From: Trileptium ribeirensis
Lineage: Eukaryota; Nematoda; Enoplea; Enoplida; Thoracostomopsidae
NCBI GenBank assembly: GCA_030248225.1
Contig: JASANE010018669.1
Location: forward strand, 1-64,000
DNA length: 64,000 nucleotides
Reading direction: 5' to 3'
The first letter of the stretch is position 1. The number at the start of each line of letters is the position of its first letter. Below, piece after piece: positions 11,346 to 23,800 of this stretch. The position numbers and the translations under genes were made by a program. The notes beneath the pieces were generated by a model that saw only the letters and a program-made list of their open reading frames with translations, did not search any database and was not told the DNA's origin.

Positions 11346-12390
11346 AGTAAGGTAAAATAAAAAAGTATTAATGAACCTCTTGTTTGTCGGCGGTGGAGGA
11401 TGGGCACAATAGGGTTGTATAGTCTATTAAACATGTTGGTTTCATTGTTTTAAAAATATGTTGGATACATGGTTACAATTCTATGGTACTAAAAATTCTA
11501 AATTTCGACAAAAAATTTTAAAATTCTGGCATATTTTCAATTACATGTACGTTGAGGATTTTATTGGGTGTATAAAATTTTGGGATAAATGGACACGACG
11601 AATGCAGCTGTACACTCGTGTAAACCAGCCATTCCGGCGTAAAAATTTTTCTGAATATTATAATAAACTAATTTATAAATTTAGAATGTTTCCACATGGC
11701 GTTGTATTTTAATATAAGTTGAAACAAACAATTCCAACGTGATTACAGGAAAATTCCTAATGATTGTAATCTCGAATTGATCATTCTGCACCGCGAAACC
11801 AAAAAGCAAAGTGTTTTCAAAATGTATCAACGTATTGGGTTCGGTTCCTTCAAGCTGTGAAAAAATCGGTCTCAAAATGCGCATTGCATCATCGCGTGTT
11901 TAGTGGAATTAACTGAAAAGACACATTGGCAGAGGTCATAAAATTTAGCTTTTTTCGACACATCTCCATGCGCCCACTTGCCATGTATGCGACCTCTTTT
12001 TCAAGCCACTAATACCAATCACACTAGCCTGATTTCTCTCAATATCAAACTACTACTGTTAGACAATTTTCCACAGAGTGAAATATATTCTCGAAATGGC
12101 TTTATGTTGAGTTGTCTCGAGCACATGGGACAAATTTAAAGTGCGTCAATATTTAGAACAAAACTCGAACGCATTAGAACAAAATTTTAAATTTATTGAA
12201 TAAACTTCGATCGAATAGCATTTGTGTACTTGTTTCTGCCTAGTATCTCTTATCAAATCCTGGACTAAAGAGTATATACTTAAGAAATTATAAATATGTT
12301 AGTGTTTGATTGAGCGGCGTTATTTCTTTGTCTTATAAACTGTTCAGTAGAAGTGGAGTTTTTGGTAGGTTGTTGTGAAATTAGACATCT
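11346..12390. other. Intron 2, unrecognised AT-rich stretch
   Basis: A frame of 84 codons at 11458-11712 (plus) is open, but its composition is driven by AT-rich sequence and it has no recognisable motif. Nothing else is supported. Confidence 0.3.
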
Positions 12391-12398
12391 CATCAAAG

Positions 12399-13260
12399 CA
12401 GGGAATAACCGGAATTCCGGTTCCGGCGAAAATCGTGTTCCGGTTGCGGTTCCGGCAAAGGGCAAAAACCATATCGGAATTCCGGTTTAAAAATTTTGTT
12501 TGAAATTTTCCACGTTTTTTCCTCTATCCTGTATCCAAACATATGTAATATATATTATACAATGATCAAGCTCCAATACAACCACGCAAAAGAAAAGATT
12601 AACTAACCAATTTGCCGTGTGAAACGTAAGTAGGGCACATAATTTGAGCAGGAATTTTTCATAATAACCTGCAGGAGTTTGCTAAATCAAAGCCATGTCA
12701 ATGCGAGGTCATTATGATCTAACTGACGGGCACTGTTTGTCCAACTCTAGCCTAAACAGTGTCTCTGACCACTAATCAGAAAATTACCTTTTATCTATTA
12801 TTTTCTCTTAGAATCATATAAAGCAATAATTTTAAGTTTCCTACAGAGGAACATGCAACAAACGTATGTGTAGTAAAGGGAGGCGACTGGATACAGAGCG
12901 AAAGTGTGTATTCTACGCTCCAAGCTTTGTAAGCACATTCGATTTGACGCAGTATACGTAATGGTGTATAGTGGAAGACATTTTTTGCTCTGAATGTCCA
13001 AAAACCGACATATTTGATCGATAAATAAAGATTATTAGCTTCCTCAGTCTCTTTAAAGTTTCAGAAAGGCAATAATACCGTCGCAATACATTAAGTTTAA
13101 TGTAAAAGTTATTTTTAATGCATTATAAATCCACTATACCTTCATTTTTTCCATCATCTGTTTTACTATATATAAATTTCGAAGACCAGGATCCGGTTTA
13201 AATGGACGGTTCCGGTTGCTGGTTCCGGTTCCGATAAATTTCGGTTCCGGTTATTCCCCG
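12399..13260 (+). mobile_element. Non-autonomous TTCCGG-rich hAT element, copy 1 (862 bp)
   Basis: Starts CAGGGAATAACCGGAA and ends TTCGGTTCCGGTTATTCCCCG, giving terminal inverted repeats. It is flanked by a perfect 8 bp direct duplication CATCAAAG (12391-12398 and 13261-13268). An 8 bp duplication with a CAGGG-type terminus is the hAT superfamily signature. Near both ends are runs of TTCCGG. The interior is AT-rich without an open frame. It is closely related to 43810-45254, and because it lacks that copy's internal insertion it serves as the empty-site reference. Confidence 0.9.
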
Positions 13261-13268
13261 CATCAAAG

Positions 13269-13994
13269 GTACTTGAGTGAACACGGATAAAAAATATTTT
13301 GTTTTTATGTTATACAAATAGCATACGAATAATTCCACGCTTATAGTTTAGTAAGCTAATAATTCTGACTAGGAAATAGAAAACACCATATTTCACCATG
13401 CAGATTATCGAAATGACATGAAACGGGAACTTCGATTCCAGCAAAATTAGCCGCAACTGGAACACAAAATTTGCAAAACCGTTATTCTCTGCAGTTTTTA
13501 TTACATAGCGGAGCTTCAAAATCTCTTATTCAGTATTAGTTTTGTGCCAGGTATACTTTACGATCTCATATGCAGTCTTTATTTTTGATCTTTTTGGTTT
13601 TTCAAATAACAATTATTAAAGTGCAACTTTCGCGGTGGTTGGAATTTCGATGCCCAAGGCGTCTCTGTATATATTCGGTAAGAACCTATTAATTATACGT
13701 ACTTATGTCAGGTGGTGAAGGTCCGTCGGCCTAGAGTGGAAAACGCCCAGCGGAGGGGGGGAGGTGGAGGTTGTCTGTAGGGTTTGTCGTCAGTGGGACG
13801 GAGGTGTAGAGCCTTTCATTTTTGCCAATTTTACCCCAATTGTTGCTAAGTGTTGTACCAAAATTTTCCGCGCGCCTTCGGCTCTCGTTGGGTCGGTGTC
13901 GGCGCTGCGGAGCCTTCAAGGGTAGAGTCTAGCCGTTAGGGCGTAATCCACGATCGACACCTTTGACTTATGTAAGTAACGATTAGCTATTTAT
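13269..13994. other. Intron 2, unrecognised stretch with a G/C-rich patch
   Basis: About 13730-13925 is G/C-rich and open on the minus strand for 62 codons, but shows no motif. It may be a decayed transposon fragment. Confidence 0.3.
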
Positions 13995-14770
13995 GATGCA
14001 AGGCGTCTTGAATTGTTTCTGGAGATATGCAAGATGTCTTGTTTTGTTTCTTAAAACATGCGATACGATTTGTTATCTTTCTTAAGAAACGAAAGGTAAT
14101 ACTTGTCTCGCTATATGCAAAGCATAATGTTTCTCTTCAGGAAATACGCAAGGCGTCTGGCATTGTTTCTTTAAACATGTATGTGTTAAGGCGTTATCGG
14201 TGGCAGATCCAGGAATTTCTGGTGGGGTTCCAGTAAGCACGGTGTCCCGACTGTTCATTATCGCCACCCTATTGTTGTATGCAACAATGTTTAGTGTAGT
14301 CTGTGGACAATTTGATTCCGCCATCGACCCTTGCTCTTGATTCGCCTCTGGGCGTCCTGTTTCATTTCCTGAAAGATGAAAGGCTACTTGTCCCGTTTAT
14401 AAAAAGATACAGGGCATAAAATGTTTCTTTTGCTAAAAGATAAGTCTTGTTTCATTTCCTAAGAAATGAAAAACATTTTGTCTCCTTTAATAAAATATCT
14501 GTCATGTAAGGTGTCATGTGTGGTTTTTCAGATACAAGGAGTTTTTGTTTCGTTCCTTAAAAATGCAAGGGATTATTTTTCTTCTGTTATAATATACAAT
14601 GCGTCTTGTCTCTTTTTGAGCATAATATGCGTATTCTTTCGTTTTTTAAAAGATGTCGTCGTGTCTACTTTTTTAAAAGATGTAAGTCTCGTTTTTAAAA
14701 AGATGCAATCATAATGTTTTTTCTTAAAATATGCAAGGCGTCGTGCATCGCTTCTTAAAAACGCAATAAA
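13995..14770 (+). repeat. Degenerate ~32 bp minisatellite
   Basis: Variants of ATGCAAGGCGTCTTG followed by TTGTTTCTTAAAA recur about every 30-45 bp from 13997 to 14765. Clear instances lie near 13997, 14028, 14147 and 14731. The array is interrupted near 14198-14335 by a transposon end. Unit divergence is high, so it is an old array. Confidence 0.7.
14198..14335 (+). mobile_element. Fragment of the ZMYM1-like hAT terminus
   Basis: CGGTGGCAGATCCAGGAATT followed by TCTGGTGGGG closely matches the left end of the complete element at 32946 (CAGTGGCGGATCTAGAAATT, then TCTGGTGGGG). A possible decayed right end is GATTCCGCCATCG near 14318. It is inserted in the minisatellite. No clear 8 bp duplication could be seen. 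Confidence 0.55.
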
Positions 14771-17700
14771 TATTAATTCAACAAACAAAATTGTATGCTT
14801 TTAACACTGACCGGTCGAAAGTTAGTGTTAGTCATATGTGACTGTAAACTATATGCCTATATGTATGTACCTTATGCCTAAGCCTGGATGAGCGTCTTTC
14901 TAGGAAAATGCAGGAAACTCCAGGAAAATAATTTAGTTTTTTTCGAAAATTTTACCATAAAAATTCAAATTGAATAAAATAATTGTACTGAAAATATCAA
15001 ATTCATGTTTCATCAACTCAAGTTTAATTCAAAATATTTTAATTTCTATAGCAGAATATTGTTTTAATCTTTGTAACAAGAAAGAAACCATACACATTGT
15101 ACAACTAATTTTTGAATTGACAGGGCAGGTATATACAAGCATTGGATTACTCAATTCGTTACCCGATAAGCAGGAAGGGGCGGATAGAGATCACATGGAT
15201 AGGCAAGAACACTGTTATGTTGTGTCCATACGAATGTACAAAGTTGTCTGAAGTGAAAACAAGATTTTTTACACTTTTAGTCTCAAAACCGACGCAACGG
15301 TGCAGTCAAGTTCGGTGAAAAAGAATTGTCATTTTCCAGGAAACTTGCTAAAAATTCCAGGAAATGTCATCATTTGTTCTAATAGGCTTCAAATTCTACG
15401 AAATTCCAGGAGGAGTACTAAACCCAGGAAAATTCAGGAAGCGGGGGGATACCGTATATTTACTCCACTATTTGTAATTTGTCGTTTTTTCTTACGATGT
15501 TTGAAATTCCATAAGGAATATGAAATGCCAAGGAAATCCAAGAATCGGGCACCCAGTATGTATTGCGCGGAATACGCTGCTCAAAAATCATTCGGCATCC
15601 ATTATACCGTCATACCGGCTGGGGGAAATTTTTAAAAAATTCTGAGCTTGTTATGATCAGTAGAAAAGCAGTTATTATGTAAAAAGCACGTAACACCGAC
15701 ATTTAGCGTAACTGCAAAAAGTTTATTTAAACCACCATTTGCTATTTTGCATTGCTAACACACCCAATACATATTTTACGGTATGAAACAGTTGAGTATG
15801 CTGAACACTCGCAAGCCACAAACCAAAACTATTTTGTAAGTTTTTCCATGTCGATATGTGTATTCAAAACTGGTATTCAGCTGGATGTAAAAACGACGAA
15901 TCTTCGAATGAAACATAATGTGTTAACATTATAAAATAACTATATATATATACTTCTGATTTTGTTCGGGATAGCGTAAACTACTAAGGTGTCATCATTT
16001 TTATAGGGTTGGAGCTTGTTTTTTTTTGTTGATTACATTCTTACCACTGTTGCCTGAATATTTGATGGAGCTGTTTATTATCCACATCGACTCGTAAGCA
16101 GCGGGCACTGGCAGCCGAGCGCTGATGGCCGTTGAAAGACAAATCTTTGCTAAATAGTATGAAGCATAATAACACCGTCATTAATTAGTGACAAAACATA
16201 ATTTTTAACAAACCGTTATAAGCGGCGGCCTATAGTGCCGGTTTTTCACTGTGAAGCGTCGATGCAGAATCGGACATTAAAATTCGCTTGAAATCATCAT
16301 CAGGCATATCATTCTTATTAAAAACGTTTAGCCGGCGATTACAGACAATCATACATGTTTCAAACTATGGAAGTATTATAAACTGTAAATCAAATGACAG
16401 TTATCTTGATCCTTATCCAGTTGTTTCTCATCTGAGTGTCCTTATACCGTCTAAGTCTCCGCACGTACTACTACGTCGTTCTTAAACCTTTCAATTTCGG
16501 CGCATACGATATTACCGCATTTGTGGCACATGTGTACAATGTACAGTTGTGTCTGTTTTTATGGTTTACATATGCCCAATTTATTAAAAACTTTAGTATG
16601 CTTTAGAAATCCGAGTACGGCCAGTTGCGTTTGCGCAGTTTTGTCTTGCTATTGACTGTACATCCGCGATAAGTTGTAGCGTGTGGCCAGGTAAAAAGTA
16701 TTTGTTGGCGGCGGAGTCGGGTCTCCTATTATGCGGAGGTGCGGTTAAGTACGATTCAGTATGCTGCACAGAGTATTTAACATCATTATTGGTGAGATCC
16801 GCAGAGGCGTTTCGCTTTTATTCACACTCTCAAAATTTCCTTGATCGCGTCAGTCCGATGCGCGCTATGATTTGCCATTACTAGAGTGCTCAAAAATGGC
16901 TCGCACACAAATCTAATCTTTTATCCACTATAAACGAAAAACCAACTTGCTGGTCTTTTGAAGGGATTCCATGCATGTGTTATAAAATGAAGCATGTGGT
17001 TTTTGAAGTCCTCCAGTGAGTAGCAGTAATTGAAAATTCTTTGTTCGGTGGCAATTTCATAGCTTTTGGATGGTACAGGAAGTGCTTTTCACGCGGCAAC
17101 TGCGTAACCAACTGTAGCTTATTTGGAGCTTGTAGTAATAGGTTTCAGCATAATATTATAGTGTTCAATATGCGGAATTACGTACTGTGCTCGCTAAGTA
17201 TATGCTTTACTGTTATAAATGAAACACATGATATTACGATGTTACAAATGTATCATTAAAAGAAGTCATCAATAGAATGATATCGTATAACACATTTTCT
17301 CGTAAAATATGAAAATTATAAAATATAAATAATGAGCCGTTGAATAGGTATTTTATATGCATTTTGCCTGATTTCAGTGCGATTTGTATAAATGAGTGAA
17401 AACATTTAAAGATCATTAGGAATGAGCAACTAGTTATAGAGCATTAAGCGGCCCGTATTTAAAACTACACATTTCTAATCCTAGACTTAATTTCATACAA
17501 ATACTACATAATCTGATATGGGTTGTTTTTTCTGCAAATTCAAAATTTATATAACTTTTGCTTTAACAAATAGCTAACATGTGTAAATGTGTACGCGGTG
17601 CCGCATATTTGAACCGTTTGAATTTGTTTTATGCCATTACTTAGGTTAGGGAATTTCGTGTGGTCTCACAGCCCAACATCGCCACTGTTGCAATCTGATT

Positions 17701-19719
17701 GAAGTGGATGCGATAATAACTACAGTTTAGGCTTATTGCCGAATTTGTTCTTTTGTGGCTGACGTTAGTGCAATTTTCGGTGTCATATTCGAATTCCATA
17801 ATTGCCGCAAGCGTATAGTGTATTACTCCGGGCCGAGGCATTCCGAGCGAAAATCTACCTTTCAACCAAAAAATTTTTTAACATGTTTCTGATAGATTTT
17901 AAGTAAATCTCCATCAAATTTCAAAAAGCACGCGACAAGTTTCGAGCATGGCTCGAATATAATTCGGATGCTTTACTGACAAAATTTAAAACTTCTCGTA
18001 GTACCATTGAGCCGACAGCGAATGCAAAACATTTATATTATAGCATATTACACCAAAACATTGACTGTGTTTGTATTCTTTCGCGTAGCAAAACATTTTT
18101 TGTAATAAACAAATTAAAGCAACGCGTACGACCAAGCATAACCTTAACCTGAGTTCACAATTAAGCTTCAAACTTTTGTTCCATTGTATTCCTTTAAGTT
18201 CTCCTTCATTTGTGGTGCTTAGGATGATCCATATTTCTATTCTACTCTATGTAGGCCATGTACCGAGTAAAATCACGCGCAAGTGCCATTTATGTATCGT
18301 AGTAAGTGATATATGGTCGTATTTTTAAAATGGCTCTGTAGTCAATGTCTTCCCACACCGAACCGATTTCTTGCAACAAAGATAAAGCTGGCCAGATTTC
18401 TGCCACGTGGTTCAGTCCAAATAATGAAAACTTTCTTCAAAAAGTATATCAATTGCAATTTAACACAATACTAGGCTATAGTTTGTGCGACAAAATATAT
18501 TGATAGTTGACAAGTGAAGGCAGAAAATCACTTATTTTTGTTTTGCCCATTCACATCACAAGTGTCTTATTTACCAGCGAATTTACAATATTCATGGAGC
18601 GTTTCTGTACAATCGGGTAATTTTTTCGATGTTATATCTGGCTTCTTAAGTTGCTTTCTTAACTCAGGGTTATTGATGACCATGAGCGGTGTACTGACCG
18701 ATAAGGCAGACCAGTCATTATTGAATTTTGGCGTTTTGCTATTTACGGCGGATGCAAACAGCAGCCGGATAATATTTTGTTGCGTTTTATGAATACCCAA
18801 ACAGTTTTGAGGTTCAAAAATCACGTTATTTTTGCCTAGTTTATGAGTATGCTTACGTATATATCATTTTTATTACACTCCTAGTATATTAAGTTTAAAA
18901 AATTGAAATACTGTGACGTGTGTATTTTATAACTCCGCCAAAGTCTATATTATAGTAAGCAGTCTGCTTATAATACACCTCTAAAAAATAGAACAATCGT
19001 GTCAAGCAGTAAAAATCAGATCCTGTTCGATACAACGCAGTCTGAAAAGTGTAAATAAATAGATTGCTGGAAATTCAAACTGTACCTGTGTGTATCTGTT
19101 TACAACGTAACATGTATTGCAAAGGTTATAGAAGTTCTCTGATAGGAATTCGACCTTTTTGTTTTATTAAGGTTTTATCAATATCTATATTGTTGGGGGT
19201 TAGTTAAATGGTGTGGTTAGACTTACACAGGCGTTACACTTTTATTCCGCCACGATATCAGATATGCTTTGTGCAGAAATCGCTTAACTATGAATACATT
19301 ATATTTTGAATTCTCTTTTATACCTATCAACCCAGCAAAAAACCGCCTATATATAATTACGTTCTTTCGATCATAAAATTCCGTCGCCACAGAGATACGT
19401 TGACTCAGCATTAGCTATAATTCGGGTTCGCTACGCGTTGAACCTGCGTAATCGACATGACGCTCGGCGTAGTATTGTAGTGCAGGAGATGCAGTGGTAA
19501 TCAGATAACAAAAGCTAACGAAATCTGATTGTGAGTTGAATTTGTTTATTGCTTATGCGCTTAGGTGCTACACTTCAGTACCGAACAACTTGTTTGGTCG
19601 TTTGAATGACTTAAAATTTACATGTGAATTAGCTTGCGTCCCGTTATATTCTAAGGCAACACGCTTTCAATAACTGAAATAAAATTTTCTTGGAAGGTTA
19701 TATTTTCGCATCATTGAAT
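14771..19719. other. Intron 2, long stretch without recognised features
   Basis: About 5 kb of AT-rich DNA. Open frames of 60-111 codons occur on both strands (for example 15300-15635 plus and 18567-18824 minus) but none shows a recognisable domain or convincing splice context. No RNA gene was recognised. Confidence 0.35.
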
Positions 19720-20476
19720 TAGTGGAACGAGAATTTTCAATTTTGGGTCTGGAGGGGGGTTGAGGAGGTCCTGTCTGTGTGTGTCTATCGCACCTGGATC
19801 TCGATAACAGTTGGGCGTATTTTGATGCAAGATAGCTCATTCGAACCGCAAAGCCGATTTAGGTGTAGTGACGGAGCCCGATTTTTGAATTTTTTTCCCG
19901 TGGGAAAAGTTATGATGCAAAATGACGTCATTTTGGCCCATTTTTCGGGTACCCCGTCCAGTTTTTTTGCGACTTTTCTCAAACGAGGTATTCGCAAACT
20001 ACTATACCTATTCCATGTAGCTTTACCAGGGCTTTCCAATGATATATAACAAGTTTTTCAACTACTTCCCAGTCTGGAGTATAAGCTTATAGTTGGCGCC
20101 AAATTTCATATTTGGTGAAAAGTCGTTTGGAAATGCACCTAAATGTGTGTTTTTTGTTGGTTTTAGTATCTTATATTGGGTATTCTGGGCAGATAAACTC
20201 ATTGCAAGTGTTAAAAATATTGTTGGGCAAATATTTTTTACACTTATGGTTCATACGTGGCATAAAAAAGACGTTTTCGAAATTTTTGGTGAGAAGTCGT
20301 GGGAAAAGCACCTGAATGTGTGTTTATTGTTGGTTTTAGTGTCGGATATGGGGATTTCTGGGCCGACAAGCTCATTGCGAGTGTCAAAAATATTGTGTGG
20401 CAAATATTTTTCACACTTCTGCTTCGGGGGATTGTTCTTACCACTCGAATTATGGCTGGCAAGCGAGCTTCACTAG
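19720..20476 (+). mobile_element. Helentron-like non-autonomous element, family B, copy 1
   Basis: Begins after host A with TTAGTGGAACGAG. Near the 3' end it has ACCACTCGAATT (the inverted partner of the 5' AATTCGAGTGG seen intact in copy 2), then the hairpin-forming GCTGGCAAGCGAGC, then TTCACTAG, followed by host T. It has no target duplication and is 757 bp long. The interior holds two ~173 bp tandem units. It is inserted 78 bp before the acceptor of exon 3, so it sits next to the likely branch-point region. Confidence 0.75.
20113..20430 (+). repeat. ~173 bp internal tandem units (two) of family B
   Basis: The phrase GGTGAAAAGTCGT, then GAATGTGTGTTT(T/A)TTGTTG, then TGGGCCGACAA, then AAATATTGTTGGGCAAATAT recurs with a 173 bp period (anchors 20141 and 20314). 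Overlapping frames of 67-127 codons here arise from the repeat. Frames alternate between units, so this is not supported as protein-coding. Confidence 0.8.
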
Positions 20477-20554
20477 TTAAAACAGAATTATGCTTAGTCA
20501 TAAAATAATTGTTGTTTTTAAGTAATCAACCAATGTCAGTTAAAAGTATTATAG

Positions 20555-20660
20555 CGCATATCATGGTCATTTGTCGTCCACTATCCGATTTTCACCGTAC
20601 AAATTTAATGGCAAGGGTGGTGGTGGCTTGCCGACGGGCGGTCCTCCATACATTCATGTG
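20555..20660 (+). CDS. ETNPPL/PHYKPL: Class-III PLP phospho-lyase, coding exon 3 (residues 168-203)
   Basis: Acceptor TATTATAG and donor CATGTG^GTAAGA. The first C completes His168, then AYHGHLSSTIRFSPYKFNGK and, after a Gly-rich loop, GGPPYIHV. HAYHGH is the conserved class-III block whose aromatic/His residues pack on the PLP ring. SPYKF is shared with ETNPPL/PHYKPL proteins. The Gly/Pro-rich insert (residues 187-199) corresponds to the variable linker before VHV. It enters in phase 2 and leaves in phase 0. It is too short to stand out as an open frame alone and was found by searching for the missing YHG block between exons 2 and 4. Confidence 0.93.
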
Positions 20661-20814
20661 GTAAGAATTATGTCTGCATAATTTGCTCATCGAAGAATGA
20701 GCGGGAACTAGACTGTTTAGCCGCGTGGTGTAGCAGCTCGCTATCTTATATAATTCTATTCCAAATATTGTCTTAAATGCTATAAACAATGTATCACATG
20801 CTAGCTTGCCAGGA

Positions 20815-23800
20815 TGCATTAGTAATCGACGTGACGCTGCTACATTGCGCACTTCCAAAACGCAATGCCGTACGACCTCGGCTATCGTAACATCGAGAGA
20901 GGACCTTATGGGTTCGTTTTCTAGAAGCTACCGAGCTTAGCAAGCCGCAGGAGCGCTTCACAGGATGTGCGCTGATCCTGCCGAACGGGCTGCACACGTA
21001 GCTTAGGTGGTACTACCTTTAAGGTCCCTAGGGAGGTTGGCTCCGTCACCTGCTCGCAGGCCAAAAAGACCGTACCGCTATTCCCTATCCACGTTCCACC
21101 AGGAAGTGGAGAGCGTGGGATATCGATTTTAGTGAATTTTACCAGTAGGCCTTACTAGGGTCCGATAATCCCTAGACGTTTAATGTCGGATCGCTTAACG
21201 GTTCGGCTCAATTTTGTTGGCGGAAGTCTTCGGAGAAGTTTCGTGTCGCATGGGTCGTACTTAATCCATTTCATCAAGGAATCGACGAGCCACACTAAGG
21301 CTTGCGACCTCTTGACGTCATACCTGAACCCAGGACGTCGACTAGGGTGACGATTTCGAACCCCTTTCAACACCTATCGCTACATAGGACATCAGAACAC
21401 GGTGACACTATGGGTTGTTCAAATCATTATTTATTGATAAGCAAATCGAACATTTACATACCACATGGGGCAACGATTAATACAGCAACAAAATAGTATA
21501 ATTAGTTAATTAATCATATTCACATCATAGGCAGGCGCGCACGAACTACAGTTGGGGGTCGAGATAAGGGTATCGGAGTCCTCGCCCTTTTTTATGAAAC
21601 GCTCACAGCCGTGTAGATGAAATCATACTCGTCGATTCCATTAAGTCTCTAGACGACGGTTGACTTACCCTACTCGATACAAATTGAGCACTGAAAACCA
21701 AATGGGGGTGAACTATTGGCACGACGCTCAGTTATCGGGGCACCACGAAAATACGGCTCGTTCGGTGCTAGCGGTTAAACTCCGGTTGTCTAGTTCAGAT
21801 AAGCTAAGGGTGACTAATCGAGTATGATTCGACACAATGTCTGGGTTGGGATTAGACGTACGCTTCGAGAAAACGACAGAAACAAGCATGGTGATAAGTG
21901 ACGATTCAAATTTGCTTGTCCTAATCTACATCCAATCAAATATAATGGTATGCGATACGGATTTACATTGCACAGTACATTTATTATACTATATACAACA
22001 AATCAATGGCAACCTCATAACAATATATATACATTTATATATACGATACCAAGACTGAGGTACCACTCCAAACAAGGGTGATGCGACTCATTCGAATGTC
22101 ATGACATGACGGTGACCAAACTGTCTAATTCAGTTCGGTAAATACCTATATGTATTATGTATACAATCCTATGTTATACGAGGCTCAATGAGGTTGTACT
22201 GATTATGTCGATGAAGAAGATTTCATTTACCTGGCAACAAAGATTCGTTACTTCTGGGTCGGGATTTGGTGCTCCCGGAGATATATTTATCATACACTAC
22301 TAGGCACATATGTGTATACATACAATCGTACAGAGAAATTTCAAACGGCAAATGATGTTCGCGGTCGCTTTTATTTTAGTTCCGCTCAAACATCCGATGG
22401 CCAGTTCATCGGGGCTTAATATACCTAGTGTGACTGGCTAAGCTTGCCAATACGCCAAGAGTTCAACAGGTAGCTACATAGTAAGGAACATAGATGTGGT
22501 TACCGACTTGGAGGGATAGTTAAAAGTAAGATCGATTTGACGTCCACTAACGATCGTTTTCGGCGGAATTCGCGAATGATTCTTGTTCGGTAACATCATC
22601 AGTGCTCAACACAAATATATACAAAGAAGAATAGAAATATATTTAAGACTATATGTAGGCTTAAACTCGGCTCAATGGTGACTTCGAAATACAGTATACT
22701 AGGCCGTTTCACAGGCTATACTCATGAACCACTGAGAATCAGGAGCGCGCAGTGCAGGATTTTTATCACTCGGCTTATAGGTCCCAATAGAAGAATATTG
22801 GGACCCAAAATTTAATTTTCTTGTTTTTCTCTAAACTATTTCCATTGCATTTGTACACAAAGCCTAACTTATTAATTAATAATGGGTAAAATAATATTTC
22901 CTTTTATCAGCGGAAATTTGTACTATTTCTTCGAAGATACTGGATCGAGCGGGATCCAGGTATGATTATTAAAATGGCAATTTTGGTTCAATTTGAGGCT
23001 CGCAAGTAACCTAAAATTAAGTTCGATTCGGTCTAACAGTTTTATGGCTTGATAACAAAAAGCACAGCTCGCAACAAGTCACTGCGAGAATCCTAACTGA
23101 TGAAGTGTCTAGCATTACTTAATAAAGCTTATCTTTTTTCTCTGGCAATCTATTTTTCGTGTGTCATGAGGGGTGATGAAGTTATAAGCACTTCTTTTGG
23201 ACAGAAATGGGTCGAGAGTTCGCTCGTTTCCCTTATTGTCGGTCTAAATCTTAGGATCTTGTGTCTGAGCCTCGACTGACATCAATGCGTCACTTCTCAC
23301 ACAGAATGTTAGGGCTGTTGCCACAAAATAAAAGTCGGAATTAAATATGGTCCTGAATCATCCCATGGTACAGATAATACTGATAATTTAAATCACGAGT
23401 ATTATGCAGAATTGGAGCTAGGGTAACTGAATTTTACTCGAAACTTAAGTTAAATGACTAAGTATTAATTTGACCAAGTCCTCAACTTGGCTCTTATCTA
23501 TCCTAAATTGTCTTTTTGATGTTCTGCACGAGTTATTCAGAAATGAGAGATAAAGAAAGGGAAAAAGCCGGGGAGTTTTGGAGTAAGTCGTGATATGGAT
23601 GGTTACGGCGATTCGACTCGGGAATAGTTATTAATATTAATGATCTAAAATTATAAAAGATCTTTTCTGCAATCGAGTAAGAGTCAAGAGAGGTTGTCTC
23701 AGCCCTTAGTTTATCGTCATAATGTTGCAAAAATTAATTCATTGTCCTAGCAATTTGACCTATATAAACTTTCCAGGGAACCTAGGGCTCCTTCGGATTC

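Noticed and set aside
18567..18824. 85-codon minus-strand frame with fairly protein-like composition
   Set aside because: No recognisable motif or splice context; the opposite strand is also open over the same bases.
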